Shown: positions 1 through 8,130 of the stretch, one piece after another
Position numbering within the stretch: position 1 is the first letter of the stretch
Layout: each line of letters opens with the position of its first letter
Made by a program: the position numbers and the translations under genes
The notes under the pieces: generated by a model
Seen by the model: the letters and a program-made list of their open reading frames with translations, nothing else
The model's database searches: none
What the model was told of the DNA's origin: nothing
Assembly (NCBI GenBank): GCA_965229305.1
Contig: CBDDIZ010000036.1
Location: 1 to 64,000, forward strand
Length of the DNA stretch: 64,000 nt
Direction of reading: 5' to 3'
From: JALHNI01 sp965229305
GTDB lineage: Bacteria > Acidobacteriota > Terriglobia > Bryobacterales > Bryobacteraceae

Positions 1-58
1 CGAGCGACGAGATTTCAAGCAGGAAGTCGAGCAGGTCGGCGCGCTCTTCAAAGCGCAC
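1..58 (-). CDS. Start of an unidentified gene, cut by the window edge
   Basis: Reading leftwards from a GTG at 58, the frame stays open to base 1 and encodes about 19 residues rich in Glu, Leu and Phe (RFEERADLLDFLLEI). It lies 13 nt past the deoC stop on the same strand, so it could be the next gene of that operon. The amphipathic start looks like N termini I associate with GAF/PP2C-type signalling proteins of Acidobacteriota, but this is only an impression. The fragment is too short for a firm call. Confidence 0.3.
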   Translation of the reverse strand, partial: MRFEERADLLDFLLEISSL

Positions 59-71
59 TCGCTCGGGAGGT

Positions 72-977
72 CTAGTAACTGCCACCGCCCGATCCTTCCG
101 CGCCTACGATTTTGACGCTGGCGCTGGCGCCGATGCGCGTGGCTCCGGCCGCGGTCATGCGGCGGGCGTCCTCGGTGGTGCGCACGCCACCTGACGCCTT
201 CACGCCCATGTCAGGACCGACGATCGACCGCATCAGGGCAATGTCATGAGCTGTGGCGCCGGACGGTCCGAAGCCCGTGGACGTCTTGACGAAGTCGGCC
301 TGGGCGAGCTTGGCGAGCGCGCAGGCGGTGGCCTTCTGGTTGTCATCCAGAAAGGCCGTTTCGAGAATCACTTTGACGATGGCTCCGGCGCGATGGGCGA
401 CGGCGACCACGGCAGCGATATCGAGCTTCACGGTTTCCGAGTCCCCCGAACGCAGCGCGCCGACATTCATCACCATGTCGATCTCCTGCGCGCCGGACCG
501 CAAAGCGATCTCCGTCTCGCGGACCTTCACTTCCGTCGTGTTCGCGCCGAGCGGGAAGCCGATCACGGTGCAGGTTTTCACGGCCGTGCCGGCCAGTTCG
601 GCAGCCACGACGGGCACCCAGTAGGGGTTCACGCAAACGCTGGCAAAGCCGAACTTTTTGGCTTCGGCGCAGACTTTGACGATTTCGGGCTTCGTGGCAT
701 CCGGTTTGAGCAGCGTGTGGTCGATCATCGCGGCGAGGGCCGCATCCACCTGGGTGACTTTGGCGCCGGCGGAAACCCGGTCCGCCCCGCAGGCGACGAT
801 CTGTTTGGTTTTCGACTGGCAGGTTTGCACGCAGCGCTGCGTGCAGCCAGGGCAGATGAGATCCGGGACGCCGAGCCCTTCGGATTTGCCGCCGCGGCCC
901 TGGACGCGCGCGAGGATCGCCTCGCCGATTTCGGCGACCAGTTGGTCAAGTTCTTGGGCAGTCATGGCGGTGTTCAC
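72..977 (-). CDS. deoC: Deoxyribose-phosphate aldolase with N-terminal targeting-like extension
   Basis: Class I aldolase that splits 2-deoxyribose-5-phosphate into glyceraldehyde-3-phosphate and acetaldehyde. The catalytic core spans about residues 78-290. It has the proton-relay Asp in EIDMVM (about 167), the Schiff-base Lys in VKVILET (about 202) and the second Lys in VKTSTGFG (about 231). At 301 aa it is about 60-70 aa longer than usual. The extra N terminus has an amphipathic helix (residues 5-25, AQELDQLVAEIGEAILARV) like microcompartment encapsulation peptides, then a Cys-rich linker, CxxCxxxCxxxC (Cys42, 45, 49, 53). The GTG start at 977 overlaps the rpiB stop as GTGA; an ATG at 965 is the alternative. 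Co-transcription with rpiB is very likely. The Cys cluster could bind metal, but this is inference. Confidence 0.95.
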   Translation of the reverse strand: MNTAMTAQELDQLVAEIGEAILARVQGRGGKSEGLGVPDLICPGCTQRCVQTCQSKTKQIVACGADRVSAGAKVTQVDAALAAMIDHTLLKPDATKPEIVKVCAEAKKFGFASVCVNPYWVPVVAAELAGTAVKTCTVIGFPLGANTTEVKVRETEIALRSGAQEIDMVMNVGALRSGDSETVKLDIAAVVAVAHRAGAIVKVILETAFLDDNQKATACALAKLAQADFVKTSTGFGPSGATAHDIALMRSIVGPDMGVKASGGVRTTEDARRMTAAGATRIGASASVKIVGAEGSGGGSY

Positions 978-1591
978 TTACTGTAGCGCCGTTCGATTTG
1001 GGTGATCTTGTCGATGCGGCCTTGATGGCGGCCGCCGCCGTACGGTGTGGCGATCCAGGTGCGGACGACGTCTTCGGCCTGCGATTCGGTGAGCAGACGT
1101 CCGCCGAGCGTCAGGACGTTGGCGTGATTGTGCTCACGGCTGTTCTTGGCGCTGGCCCGGTCATAGCATAGCGCGGCGCGAATGCCGGGGACTTTGTTCG
1201 CGGCCATGGCGGAGCCGATGCCCGCGCCATCGACGATGATCCCGCGCGTGGCCGCGCCGCCGGCCACCGCTTCCGCGACGGCCAAGGCGATGTCCGGATA
1301 GTCGGCCGGTTGGGGCGCGTGCACGCCCAGATCCTGGATGGCGAGCCCGAGCGATTCGAGCAGCGGCTTGAGGGCTTCTTTCATGGCGAAGCCACCGTGG
1401 TCCGAACCGACGGCGACGGTCTGCTGAGGGTCGCGCAGCTGGGGGACGTCGGCCGGAGCCACTTCACGGATCACGATGCCTCGCCGGGCCGCTAAGTCCC
1501 GTGCTTCCATCGTAATAATGCTCCCCACGGCGACCGTCAAAGGGCCGCCCAAAGGGACATCGCTGGCTGTAATTACCGTCTTCCTGGGCAT
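974..1591 (-). CDS. rpiB: Ribose-5-phosphate isomerase B-like protein with EutQ-like N-terminal segment
   Basis: RpiB/LacAB-family isomerase interconverting ribose-5-P and ribulose-5-P. The core has the family motifs GSDHGGF, AANKVPGIRAA and REHNHANVLTLGGR. The usual catalytic Cys of the ICGxG loop is replaced by Asp (VDGAGIG). About 60 extra N-terminal residues (PRKTVITASDVPLGG, then ITMEARDLAARRGI) resemble the first segment of EutQ, an ethanolamine-microcompartment protein. ATGs occur at 1606 and 1591. I chose 1591 because the -10-like box on this strand (1610..1605) overlaps the first one and because the EutQ-like similarity begins there. The stop overlaps the deoC start (GTGA). A deoC + rpiB pair is the hallmark of sugar-phosphate-utilising microcompartments, but no shell gene lies in this window. 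Confidence 0.9.
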   Translation of the reverse strand: MPRKTVITASDVPLGGPLTVAVGSIITMEARDLAARRGIVIREVAPADVPQLRDPQQTVAVGSDHGGFAMKEALKPLLESLGLAIQDLGVHAPQPADYPDIALAVAEAVAGGAATRGIIVDGAGIGSAMAANKVPGIRAALCYDRASAKNSREHNHANVLTLGGRLLTESQAEDVVRTWIATPYGGGRHQGRIDKITQIERRYSK

Positions 1592-1596
1592 CGACG

Positions 1597-1610
1597 TACA
1601 ATTCATTGTA
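1597..1610. promoter_or_regulatory. Symmetric -10 element between rpiB and nicO
   Basis: TACAATTCATTGTA is a perfect 6-bp inverted repeat around TC. Each strand therefore carries a TACAAT (-10-like, 5/6 to TATAAT). The plus copy ends 8 nt before the nicO ATG (1611) and the minus copy ends 13 nt before the rpiB ATG (1591). Neither start has a Shine-Dalgarno sequence. The layout fits one bidirectional promoter giving leaderless or near-leaderless transcripts. No clear -35 is visible. An operator role is the alternative. Confidence 0.5.
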
Positions 1611-3032
1611 ATGAAGCGGCGGCTATCGCTCCTGATCTTTTGCGGCCTTACCGCTTTTGCTCATCCGTTAGGCAATTTTTCGATTTGCCAGTATGCCGGG
1701 TTCCTGCTGCGGCCGGACGGCATCACGGTGACGTATGCGGTGGATTTCGCCGAAATCCCCAGCCTGAAGCTGGAAGAGCGATGGAAGGCGGGCGAGTCCA
1801 CGGACCGGGCCATGCGCGAGTGGGTCTCGGCCCTCAAGTTTCGCTCTCACGGCAAGCCGGTGACGCCCTTCCACGAGGAGACCTCGCCGTTTCCGGGCAT
1901 CGGCGCTGGGGGCATGAGCACCATGCTGATCGTCGCGACGTTGAAGCTGCCCGGCGACCTCACCGAGCTCGAGTACGAAGATCCGAACTTCCGCGGCCGT
2001 CCGGGCTGGAAGGAGATCACCGTGCGCGCCGACGGCGTCGATCTGCTCGAATCGAGCCAAACGCCCAACAAGAATCTGAGCCGCACGCTCACCAACTATC
2101 CGTTGGACCCGCTCCTCAAAGTACCCCACGACCTCCGCGCGCGCTTCGTCTTCCGGCCTAGCCAGACCGACGCCAAAGTGGAGACCAAGGTGATTCCGCT
2201 TGCCCAGCCGCCCGCGCCGCAAGTGGACGCCCGGCGCGCCGAAGACTTCTCCGAACTGGGCCGCGCGGACTTTCTCTCTCGCCTGATGCGTCAGGAGGAG
2301 TTGCCGTTCTCGATGCTGCTGACGGCCTTCGGCATCGCCTTGGCGATGGGCGCCTTCCATGCGCTCGAGCCCGGCCATGGCAAGACGCTCGTCGCCGCCT
2401 ATCTGGTGGGGTCGCGCGGGAACTGGCAGCATGCGGTTTACCTGGGGGCGATCACGACGTTTACGCACACCTTTACCGTCTTTGTGCTTGGCGTGATCGT
2501 GCTGGCCGTCTCACGGTCGGTGCCGGTGGAGCAGATGTTTCCGTATTTGAGCGTGGCGTCCGCCGTGACGATCGTGGTGTTCGGCATGTGGCTGCTGTGG
2601 CAGCGCGTCGCCGCGTTCCGGCACCACGGGCATCATCATCATCATCACGGGCATGACCATGAGCATGAGGGGCACTCGCATGAGCCGCCCAGCCAGGTGA
2701 CCATGAGCAGTCTGCTCGCGTTGGGCATCTCCGGGGGACTGGTTCCCTGCCCGGCCTCGCTCGTGTTGCTCTTAGGAGCGCTCGCCGTCGGCCGGCTCCC
2801 CCTGGGTCTCGCCCTGCTGGTGGCTTTCAGCCTGGGGATGGCCGGCATTCTGACCGCGGTGGGACTCATCGTCGTCTACGCCAAGCGCTGGCTACCGGCC
2901 GACACGGGCCACTCGCATACGTTCCACTACGTCGCGATCGGCTCGGCGGCGGTGATGACGTTGATCGGGCTTGGGCTCACCGTGATCGCGCTGCGCGAAT
3001 TTGGCAGCTTCAGGCTGGCGAGTGGCGGTTAA
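1611..3032 (+). CDS. NicO/RcnA-type nickel-cobalt exporter with periplasmic N-terminal domain
   Basis: Membrane transporter of the high-affinity nickel transporter/NicO superfamily (473 aa). The protein opens with a signal peptide (MKRRLSLLIFCGLTAFAHP), followed by about 200 residues of probable periplasmic domain and then about six membrane segments from residue 230. The first contains the family signature HALEPGHGKT. A long His-rich cytoplasmic loop (HHGHHHHHHGHDHEHEGHSHE region, about residues 340-360) divides the membrane part, as in RcnA, and is a likely metal ligand. An in-frame upstream extension to 1476 would run antisense through rpiB and is rejected because the signal peptide begins at 1611. 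The gene overlaps the next one by 11 nt. Export of Ni/Co is inferred from the family; the cargo is not proven. Confidence 0.85.
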   Translation: MKRRLSLLIFCGLTAFAHPLGNFSICQYAGFLLRPDGITVTYAVDFAEIPSLKLEERWKAGESTDRAMREWVSALKFRSHGKPVTPFHEETSPFPGIGAGGMSTMLIVATLKLPGDLTELEYEDPNFRGRPGWKEITVRADGVDLLESSQTPNKNLSRTLTNYPLDPLLKVPHDLRARFVFRPSQTDAKVETKVIPLAQPPAPQVDARRAEDFSELGRADFLSRLMRQEELPFSMLLTAFGIALAMGAFHALEPGHGKTLVAAYLVGSRGNWQHAVYLGAITTFTHTFTVFVLGVIVLAVSRSVPVEQMFPYLSVASAVTIVVFGMWLLWQRVAAFRHHGHHHHHHGHDHEHEGHSHEPPSQVTMSSLLALGISGGLVPCPASLVLLLGALAVGRLPLGLALLVAFSLGMAGILTAVGLIVVYAKRWLPADTGHSHTFHYVAIGSAAVMTLIGLGLTVIALREFGSFRLASGG

Positions 3033-3867
3033 GCGGCTCATCATTCGCCCCGGAGCGATCGGCGACTGCCTGGTGGCGTTGCCCGCGATCGAGCATTTGC
3101 GTGCGGACGAGACGGAGGTCTGGGTGCCGACGGCGGTGCAGCCGCTGGTGCACGGCGTGGACCGCGTGCAGTCGATTGCGCGCGTGGGGCTCGATCAATT
3201 GGGCGTACCGTGCGTGCAGCCGCCCGCCGGTCTGGTGGACCGGCTGCGCCAGTTCGACGACATCGTCAGTTGGTACGGGACCAATCGCGAGTCCTTTCAG
3301 GCGGCTGTCTACCGGCTGGGCCTGCCTTTCCGCTTCTTCCCCGCGCTGCCCGATCCTCAAGGCGAGGTCCACGCGGCGGACTTCCTCATCCGGCCCCACG
3401 GCGGCGCCGAACCCGCCGTGCCGCGTCTGCCAATCACCGCCCCCAAGCGCGACTTCATCGCCATTCACCCATTTTCCGGCGGCGCGCGTAAAAACTGGCC
3501 GCTCGAGCAGTTTCGTAGTTTGAAGCTCCCGTTGCCGGCGGAGTATTCGGCCGGGCCCGAGGAACGGTTGGACGGGGCGCGGCGTTTTGAAGATTTAGCG
3601 AGCCTGGCCGAGTGGCTGGCCTCGGCGCGCGTGTATATTGGCAATGATTCGGGTATCTCCCATCTGGCTGCGGCGGTGGGCACTCCCACGGTGGCGCTTT
3701 TCTTTGCCACTCGTCCGGAAGTGTGGGCGCCGCGCGGACCGGCGGTGAAGGTCATCCGAGCCGCAAGCATGGAGGCGATCGATTCGAATGATGTGGAACA
3801 GGCTGTTGGTGCTTGGCTCGCTGCTCGGCACCCTATCGGCGCAGACGGTCACCACGCTCACGCGTGA
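3022..3867 (+). CDS. Glycosyltransferase family 9 (heptosyltransferase-like)
   Basis: GT9 protein of the ADP-heptose:LPS heptosyltransferase type, 281 aa. It starts with the family N-terminal pattern RLIIRPGAIGDCLVALPAI (Rossmann loop, catalytic Asp in GD). The C-terminal half has the nucleotide-sugar site YIGNDSGISHLAAAVGTPTVALF. It is shorter than typical WaaC/WaaF (about 320-350 aa). GTG 3022 is preferred because the beta-strand VKRLIIRPG follows directly; TTG 3001 is the other option. It overlaps nicO upstream and the NHL gene by 80 bp downstream, so the three are probably co-transcribed. The likely role is in cell-surface glycan assembly at the cytoplasmic face; the acceptor is unknown. 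Confidence 0.85.
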   Translation: MAVKRLIIRPGAIGDCLVALPAIEHLRADETEVWVPTAVQPLVHGVDRVQSIARVGLDQLGVPCVQPPAGLVDRLRQFDDIVSWYGTNRESFQAAVYRLGLPFRFFPALPDPQGEVHAADFLIRPHGGAEPAVPRLPITAPKRDFIAIHPFSGGARKNWPLEQFRSLKLPLPAEYSAGPEERLDGARRFEDLASLAEWLASARVYIGNDSGISHLAAAVGTPTVALFFATRPEVWAPRGPAVKVIRAASMEAIDSNDVEQAVGAWLAARHPIGADGHHAHA

Positions 3868-4840
3868 AACGCGCAATCCGTATGGCTTGGTGGTGGGCCC
3901 CGACAAGGCGCTCTACATCTGCGAGATTGACCGCCATGTCGTCTCGCGGTTGGATCTAAAGACCAAGAAGCTGACCATCGTGGCCGGGACGCCCGGCAAA
4001 AGCGGCTACGCCGGCGACGGCGGTCCGGCGACGGCGGCGCTGCTGTTTGAGCCTTACGAAGTGCGCTTCGACAAAGCCGGCAATCTGTTCTTCGTCGAGA
4101 TGAAGAACCATCTGATCCGGCGCGTGGACAAGAAGACCGGCGTGATCAGCACGGTGGCCGGCAGGCCCGAGCCCGGTTTCGCCGGCGACGGCGGCCCGGC
4201 CGCCCAAGCCCAGTTCCGTCAACCGCACTCCATCGCCTTCGATCTGCAAGGACGCCTGGTGGTGTGCGACATCGGCAACAACCGCGTACGCCGCCTTGAC
4301 CTGGCCGCCGGACGCATCGAGACGATTGCCGGCACGGGCGAGAAGCTGCCGACCCCGAACGGAGCGGCCTTCTCGCCGCAAACGCCGTTGAATGGTCCGC
4401 GCGCGATCGACTTCGACCCCGCGGGCAACCTCTACCTTGCCTTGCGCGAAGGCAATCAGCTTTATCGCGTGGAGGCGTCCAGCGGCAAGCTGACCCATCT
4501 GGCGGGCAGCGGCGCCAAGGGCTACGACGCCACGCCGCAACCGGCGCTGAAGGCGGCGCTCAATGGTCCGAAGGGCGTAGCTTGGTCGCCGGACGGCGGC
4601 CTGTACTTTACCGACACCGAGTCGCATACGATCCGCCGCGTGGATCTGAAGACGGGCGTGCTGCAGACGGTGCTGGGCACGGGTCAGCGGGGCGATGGTC
4701 CGGATGGCAACGCTTTGCAATGCGCCACAGCGCGTCCGCACGGCATCTTCGTCGATCGCCAGGGCAAGGTTTATGTCGGCGACAGCGAGGCGCACTGCGT
4801 CCGTCTGGTGACGGCCGTCAAGCCGGCTACTGCCCCCTGA
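3788..4840 (+). CDS. Secreted NHL-repeat beta-propeller protein
   Basis: 350-aa exported protein. A signal peptide (MWNRLLVLGSLLGTLSAQ) is followed by about six NHL repeats of about 55 residues. They recur as xGNLFFVExxNHLIRRVDxKTGxI and GDGGPA..A.F..P..I.FD, typical of bacterial NHL propellers of the SMP-30/gluconolactonase-like group. No catalytic residues can be assigned; such proteins usually bind ligands or partners in the periplasm or at the surface. Its first 80 bp overlap the 3' end of the GT9 gene in another frame. The overlap is needed to keep the signal peptide, so I believe it is real. Starts at 3788 and 3791 (ATGATG) are equivalent. Its tail overlaps the convergent GT39 gene by 14 bp. 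Confidence 0.85.
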   Translation: MMWNRLLVLGSLLGTLSAQTVTTLTRETRNPYGLVVGPDKALYICEIDRHVVSRLDLKTKKLTIVAGTPGKSGYAGDGGPATAALLFEPYEVRFDKAGNLFFVEMKNHLIRRVDKKTGVISTVAGRPEPGFAGDGGPAAQAQFRQPHSIAFDLQGRLVVCDIGNNRVRRLDLAAGRIETIAGTGEKLPTPNGAAFSPQTPLNGPRAIDFDPAGNLYLALREGNQLYRVEASSGKLTHLAGSGAKGYDATPQPALKAALNGPKGVAWSPDGGLYFTDTESHTIRRVDLKTGVLQTVLGTGQRGDGPDGNALQCATARPHGIFVDRQGKVYVGDSEAHCVRLVTAVKPATAP

Positions 4841-6638
4841 CGCGGAAGCCGACTTCCTGCAGAATAATGCCCAGGCGGCGGGTGTCGCCGGGCGAGGTGA
4901 ACGTCTTGTCGACCTTAATCGTTACCAGCGCCTTGCCGCGCGGCCAGGTGATGGGCGGCGTGCGCAGATCGTAGAGACCGGGGCGGTCGTATTTCTGGCG
5001 ATCGACCTCTTTGCCGTCTACCTCGACGATCACCTGACGCGCCGGCGCCGGGTCCGGAATATAGAGTTTCACCTCGAGCGGGGCGCTTTCGCCATTCGAC
5101 TTCAGATAGACCGAGCCCTGCTCGCCCATCCAGCGGAAGAGGCCGGTTTCGAGCTGATAGATGCCGCTCACGATGTGGCTTTCCGCCTGCGGCGCGCCCA
5201 TCGCGACAAACGAAAGCGTGGGCAGCTTCTCCACCACCAGATCAGCGCGAACAATGTCGACGGTGGACGTGGAAAGGTCGAAAGGCAGCAGGCCCAGATC
5301 TGCCGTAGACCAGGCCGAGTTCACGTCGAGCCCCACCAGCCGGAAAGGCGATTGCGGCGTGATCTTCTCTTCGGCAAACGGCGCGAGCGTGCCGCCGCCG
5401 GTGCTGTAAGGAATCGGGAAGCCCAGCTTAGTGGAGATGATCAGGTCGCCCGGCTGCACCGGCTGACCCAGCCGCATGGGCAGGGCGCCCATCGCCTCAG
5501 CGTAATAGCGCAAGCCCCATTCGCCGTTCACCCAGACGCGTCGCGTGGCGAACTCCTGGCGGAAGCGGCCCACAAACTCCTGGTAGCCCTTCCAGTGCTC
5601 ATAGTTCGCCATCGCCAGCCCCATCGCGACGACTGCCTGTAAGCCGATGCCGACGGCGAGCCAGCGCTTTTGCTGGATCACGCGCGAGGCCAGAATGGCC
5701 ATCGGCGGCAGGATGGGCAGCAGATAGCGCGCCGAACCCGCGAAGAACAGGACGACGCCGCAGGTGAAGAAGACCGCGATCCAGCCGGCGAGGAAAACGT
5801 TGGTGCGGTCCCAACGGCGGCGCTGCATCCAGAGCGTGCCGACGACGGTGCCCGTCAGAAACGGTCCGATGACGAAGAACAGATGGCCGGTGAGGGCGAT
5901 GGCATTGCGGAGCTTGGAGGAGGCCCGCTGCAGGTCGTATTCCTTGAAGTAGCCCATCGCCACCAGCACCGGAAACGCTCCGCCGGTGAGGCGTTCGAAG
6001 ATCTGCCAGAGCACCAGCGCGAAGACGGGCGTGCAGGCGATGATCCAGCCGGCGCGCCAATGGCGATGCTTGATCCACAGATAGAGCCAGAGAATCGGCA
6101 CGATGGCCACGCACTGATAAGCCGCGAGTCCGGCGCAGGCCAGCATCGGGATGGCGAGCCAGAGCTTCCGGTAGATGAAAGCCGTGATCCCGGTGAGGAA
6201 GCAGGCGAAAAACGGCAGATCGGACTCGAACGAATTGCCGGCCACCACGAAGGCCGGCGATACCAGCACCAGCAGCGTGGTCCAGATGGGATGGGGCGAA
6301 TAGCGCAATGCGAGCGCGCGCATACTGAAGGCCACCATCAACGAAAGCAAAAGGTAGCAGAGGTGGAAGGTGACTTCGTGGATGTCGCCGGTCGCCGCCA
6401 GAATGGCCGTCAGAATCCAGGCGTTGAGCGGCGGATGGGGATGCCCCCGCATGTCCACTTCGCGGCCTTGAAAGACGTAGTGGGCGTGCGTGGGATGCAG
6501 CGGTTCAATCTGGCCGTGCATGGCGCCGGCCAGATAGTAATAATCGTCGCCCTGCACCGGATGGTCGAGAAATAAGACTCGGGTAGCGATCGCGACCACG
6601 AGAATGACCAGCAGTTGAGCGAGTTTAGTCCGCGGCAC
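4827..6638 (-). CDS. GT39/ArnT-like polytopic glycosyltransferase
   Basis: 603-aa GT-C-fold membrane protein. An N-terminal helix is followed by a first periplasmic loop with the acidic pair GDDYYY (residues 30-35, the usual metal/lipid-phosphate site) and HPHPPLNAW. About ten further hydrophobic segments extend to residue 350. The last 250 residues form a soluble, probably periplasmic domain. The family transfers sugars from polyprenyl-phosphate donors to lipids or proteins. The gene starts 14 bp inside the 3' end of gcvPB, so it is the distal gene of the gcv transcript, an odd partner for glycine catabolism. The acceptor is unknown. Confidence 0.8.
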   Translation of the reverse strand: MPRTKLAQLLVILVVAIATRVLFLDHPVQGDDYYYLAGAMHGQIEPLHPTHAHYVFQGREVDMRGHPHPPLNAWILTAILAATGDIHEVTFHLCYLLLSLMVAFSMRALALRYSPHPIWTTLLVLVSPAFVVAGNSFESDLPFFACFLTGITAFIYRKLWLAIPMLACAGLAAYQCVAIVPILWLYLWIKHRHWRAGWIIACTPVFALVLWQIFERLTGGAFPVLVAMGYFKEYDLQRASSKLRNAIALTGHLFFVIGPFLTGTVVGTLWMQRRRWDRTNVFLAGWIAVFFTCGVVLFFAGSARYLLPILPPMAILASRVIQQKRWLAVGIGLQAVVAMGLAMANYEHWKGYQEFVGRFRQEFATRRVWVNGEWGLRYYAEAMGALPMRLGQPVQPGDLIISTKLGFPIPYSTGGGTLAPFAEEKITPQSPFRLVGLDVNSAWSTADLGLLPFDLSTSTVDIVRADLVVEKLPTLSFVAMGAPQAESHIVSGIYQLETGLFRWMGEQGSVYLKSNGESAPLEVKLYIPDPAPARQVIVEVDGKEVDRQKYDRPGLYDLRTPPITWPRGKALVTIKVDKTFTSPGDTRRLGIILQEVGFRVRGQ

Positions 6639-8130
6639 GGCTTTGGGGCGAAGGCGGCCGCCAGCGCAGAATCGGCTTGCGGGCCGCGAGCGTTTCGTCC
6701 ACGCGGCTGACGCGCGTGTTGTAGGGCGCCTTCAGCACAAAGGCCGGGTCGGCTTCGATTTCCTTGGCGATGGCGATCATGGCGTCGACGAACAGATCCA
6801 GTTCCTGCTTCGGCTCCGTCTCGGTCGGCTCAATCATCATGGCGCCGGGGACGATCATCGGGAAAGCGGTGGTGTAGGGATGGAAGCCATAGTCGATCAA
6901 ACGCTTGGCGATGTCCATCGTCTTCACGCCGCGCTTCTCCTGCCGCGAGTGGCTGAAAACCACTTCGTGCATCGAGGGCGACTGATAGGGGAGGTCGAAG
7001 TGCGATTCCAGCCGCTTCCGCAGATAGTTCGCGTTCAGCAAAGCATCGATGGTGGCGTTCCGGAGTCCCGGGCCGCCGTGAGCCATGATGTAAGCCAGGG
7101 CCCGCACCAGCACCCCGAAATTACCATAGAAGGCGCGCACTTTTCCGATCGTATCGGGGCGATCGTAATCCCAGTGCCAGGAGCCGTCGGCATGTTTGAG
7201 GCGCGGCGTGGGCAGAAACGGCTCCAGATGCGCGCGCGCCGCCACCGCGCCGGCGCCAGGACCACCGCCGCCATGCGGCGTCGACATCGTCTTGTGCAGG
7301 TTCAGATGCATGACGTCCATGCCGAAGTCGCCGGGCCGGGCAATGCCCACCAGCGCGTTCATGTTGGCGCCGTCCATGTACACCTGCCCGCCTTTTTCGT
7401 GCACAATGCGGGCAATCTGCGTGATGTTCTCTTCGAAAACGCCGACGGTGTTCGGGTTGGTGACCATGAAGGCGGCCACCTCGTCGTTCATCGCCGCTTC
7501 GAGCGTGGCCGGATCCACCATGCCCTGGTCGTTCGACTTCAGCGTGCGGACCTCGTAACCGACCATCGCCGCCGTCGCGGGATTCGTGCCGTGCGCCGAG
7601 TCCGGCACCAGGACGATCTTGCGCGGGTTGCCCTGCTTCTCGAGATACGACCGAATCAGCAACAGGCCCGTCATCTCGCCATGCGCGCCCGCGGCGGGCT
7701 GCAGCGTGACGCATTCCATGCCGGTGATTTCGCTGATCGCGCGCTCGAGCGCCGCCACCACTTCCATCGCCCCTTGCGACAGATCGTCAGGCTGGTAGGG
7801 ATGCGCCCACGCCAGACCTTCGGTGCGCGCCACCAGTTCGTTCACACGCGGGTTGTACTTCATCGTGCAGGAGCCGAGCGGGAACAAGCCGAGGTCGATG
7901 CCGTAGTTCCAGGTGGAGAGCCGCGAGAAGTGACGGATCACTTCCACCTCGCTGACTTCGGGAAAGCCTTCGATCTCGGTACGCGCATTGCCGGCGCCCA
8001 GCACCTTCGGATCGACCGCGGGCACGTCGAGCGGTGGCAGTTGGTAGCCGACTTTGCCCGGTGAACTGGACTCGAAGAGCAAGCCTTCGTTCTGGCTCAT
8101 GATCTGGACTGTCTTGCCCGTAGCGCTCAT
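6625..8130 (-). CDS. gcvPB: Glycine dehydrogenase (decarboxylating) subunit 2
   Basis: PLP-dependent C-terminal half of the glycine cleavage P protein (501 aa), which with GcvPA decarboxylates glycine and loads aminomethyl onto lipoyl-GcvH. The PLP-binding Lys lies in HLNLHKTMSTPHGGGGPG. The family stretches LGSCTMKYNPRVNE and QPAAGAHGEMTG are also present. The ATG at 8130 overlaps the gcvPA stop (ATGA), so the upstream in-frame extension is rejected. The two-subunit arrangement is common outside Proteobacteria and eukaryotes. Cytoplasmic. Confidence 0.96.
   Translation of the reverse strand: MSATGKTVQIMSQNEGLLFESSSPGKVGYQLPPLDVPAVDPKVLGAGNARTEIEGFPEVSEVEVIRHFSRLSTWNYGIDLGLFPLGSCTMKYNPRVNELVARTEGLAWAHPYQPDDLSQGAMEVVAALERAISEITGMECVTLQPAAGAHGEMTGLLLIRSYLEKQGNPRKIVLVPDSAHGTNPATAAMVGYEVRTLKSNDQGMVDPATLEAAMNDEVAAFMVTNPNTVGVFEENITQIARIVHEKGGQVYMDGANMNALVGIARPGDFGMDVMHLNLHKTMSTPHGGGGPGAGAVAARAHLEPFLPTPRLKHADGSWHWDYDRPDTIGKVRAFYGNFGVLVRALAYIMAHGGPGLRNATIDALLNANYLRKRLESHFDLPYQSPSMHEVVFSHSRQEKRGVKTMDIAKRLIDYGFHPYTTAFPMIVPGAMMIEPTETEPKQELDLFVDAMIAIAKEIEADPAFVLKAPYNTRVSRVDETLAARKPILRWRPPSPQSRAAD

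Noticed and set aside
2630..2680. CAT/CAC microsatellite
   Set aside because: It encodes the His-rich metal loop of the NicO exporter, a normal family feature.
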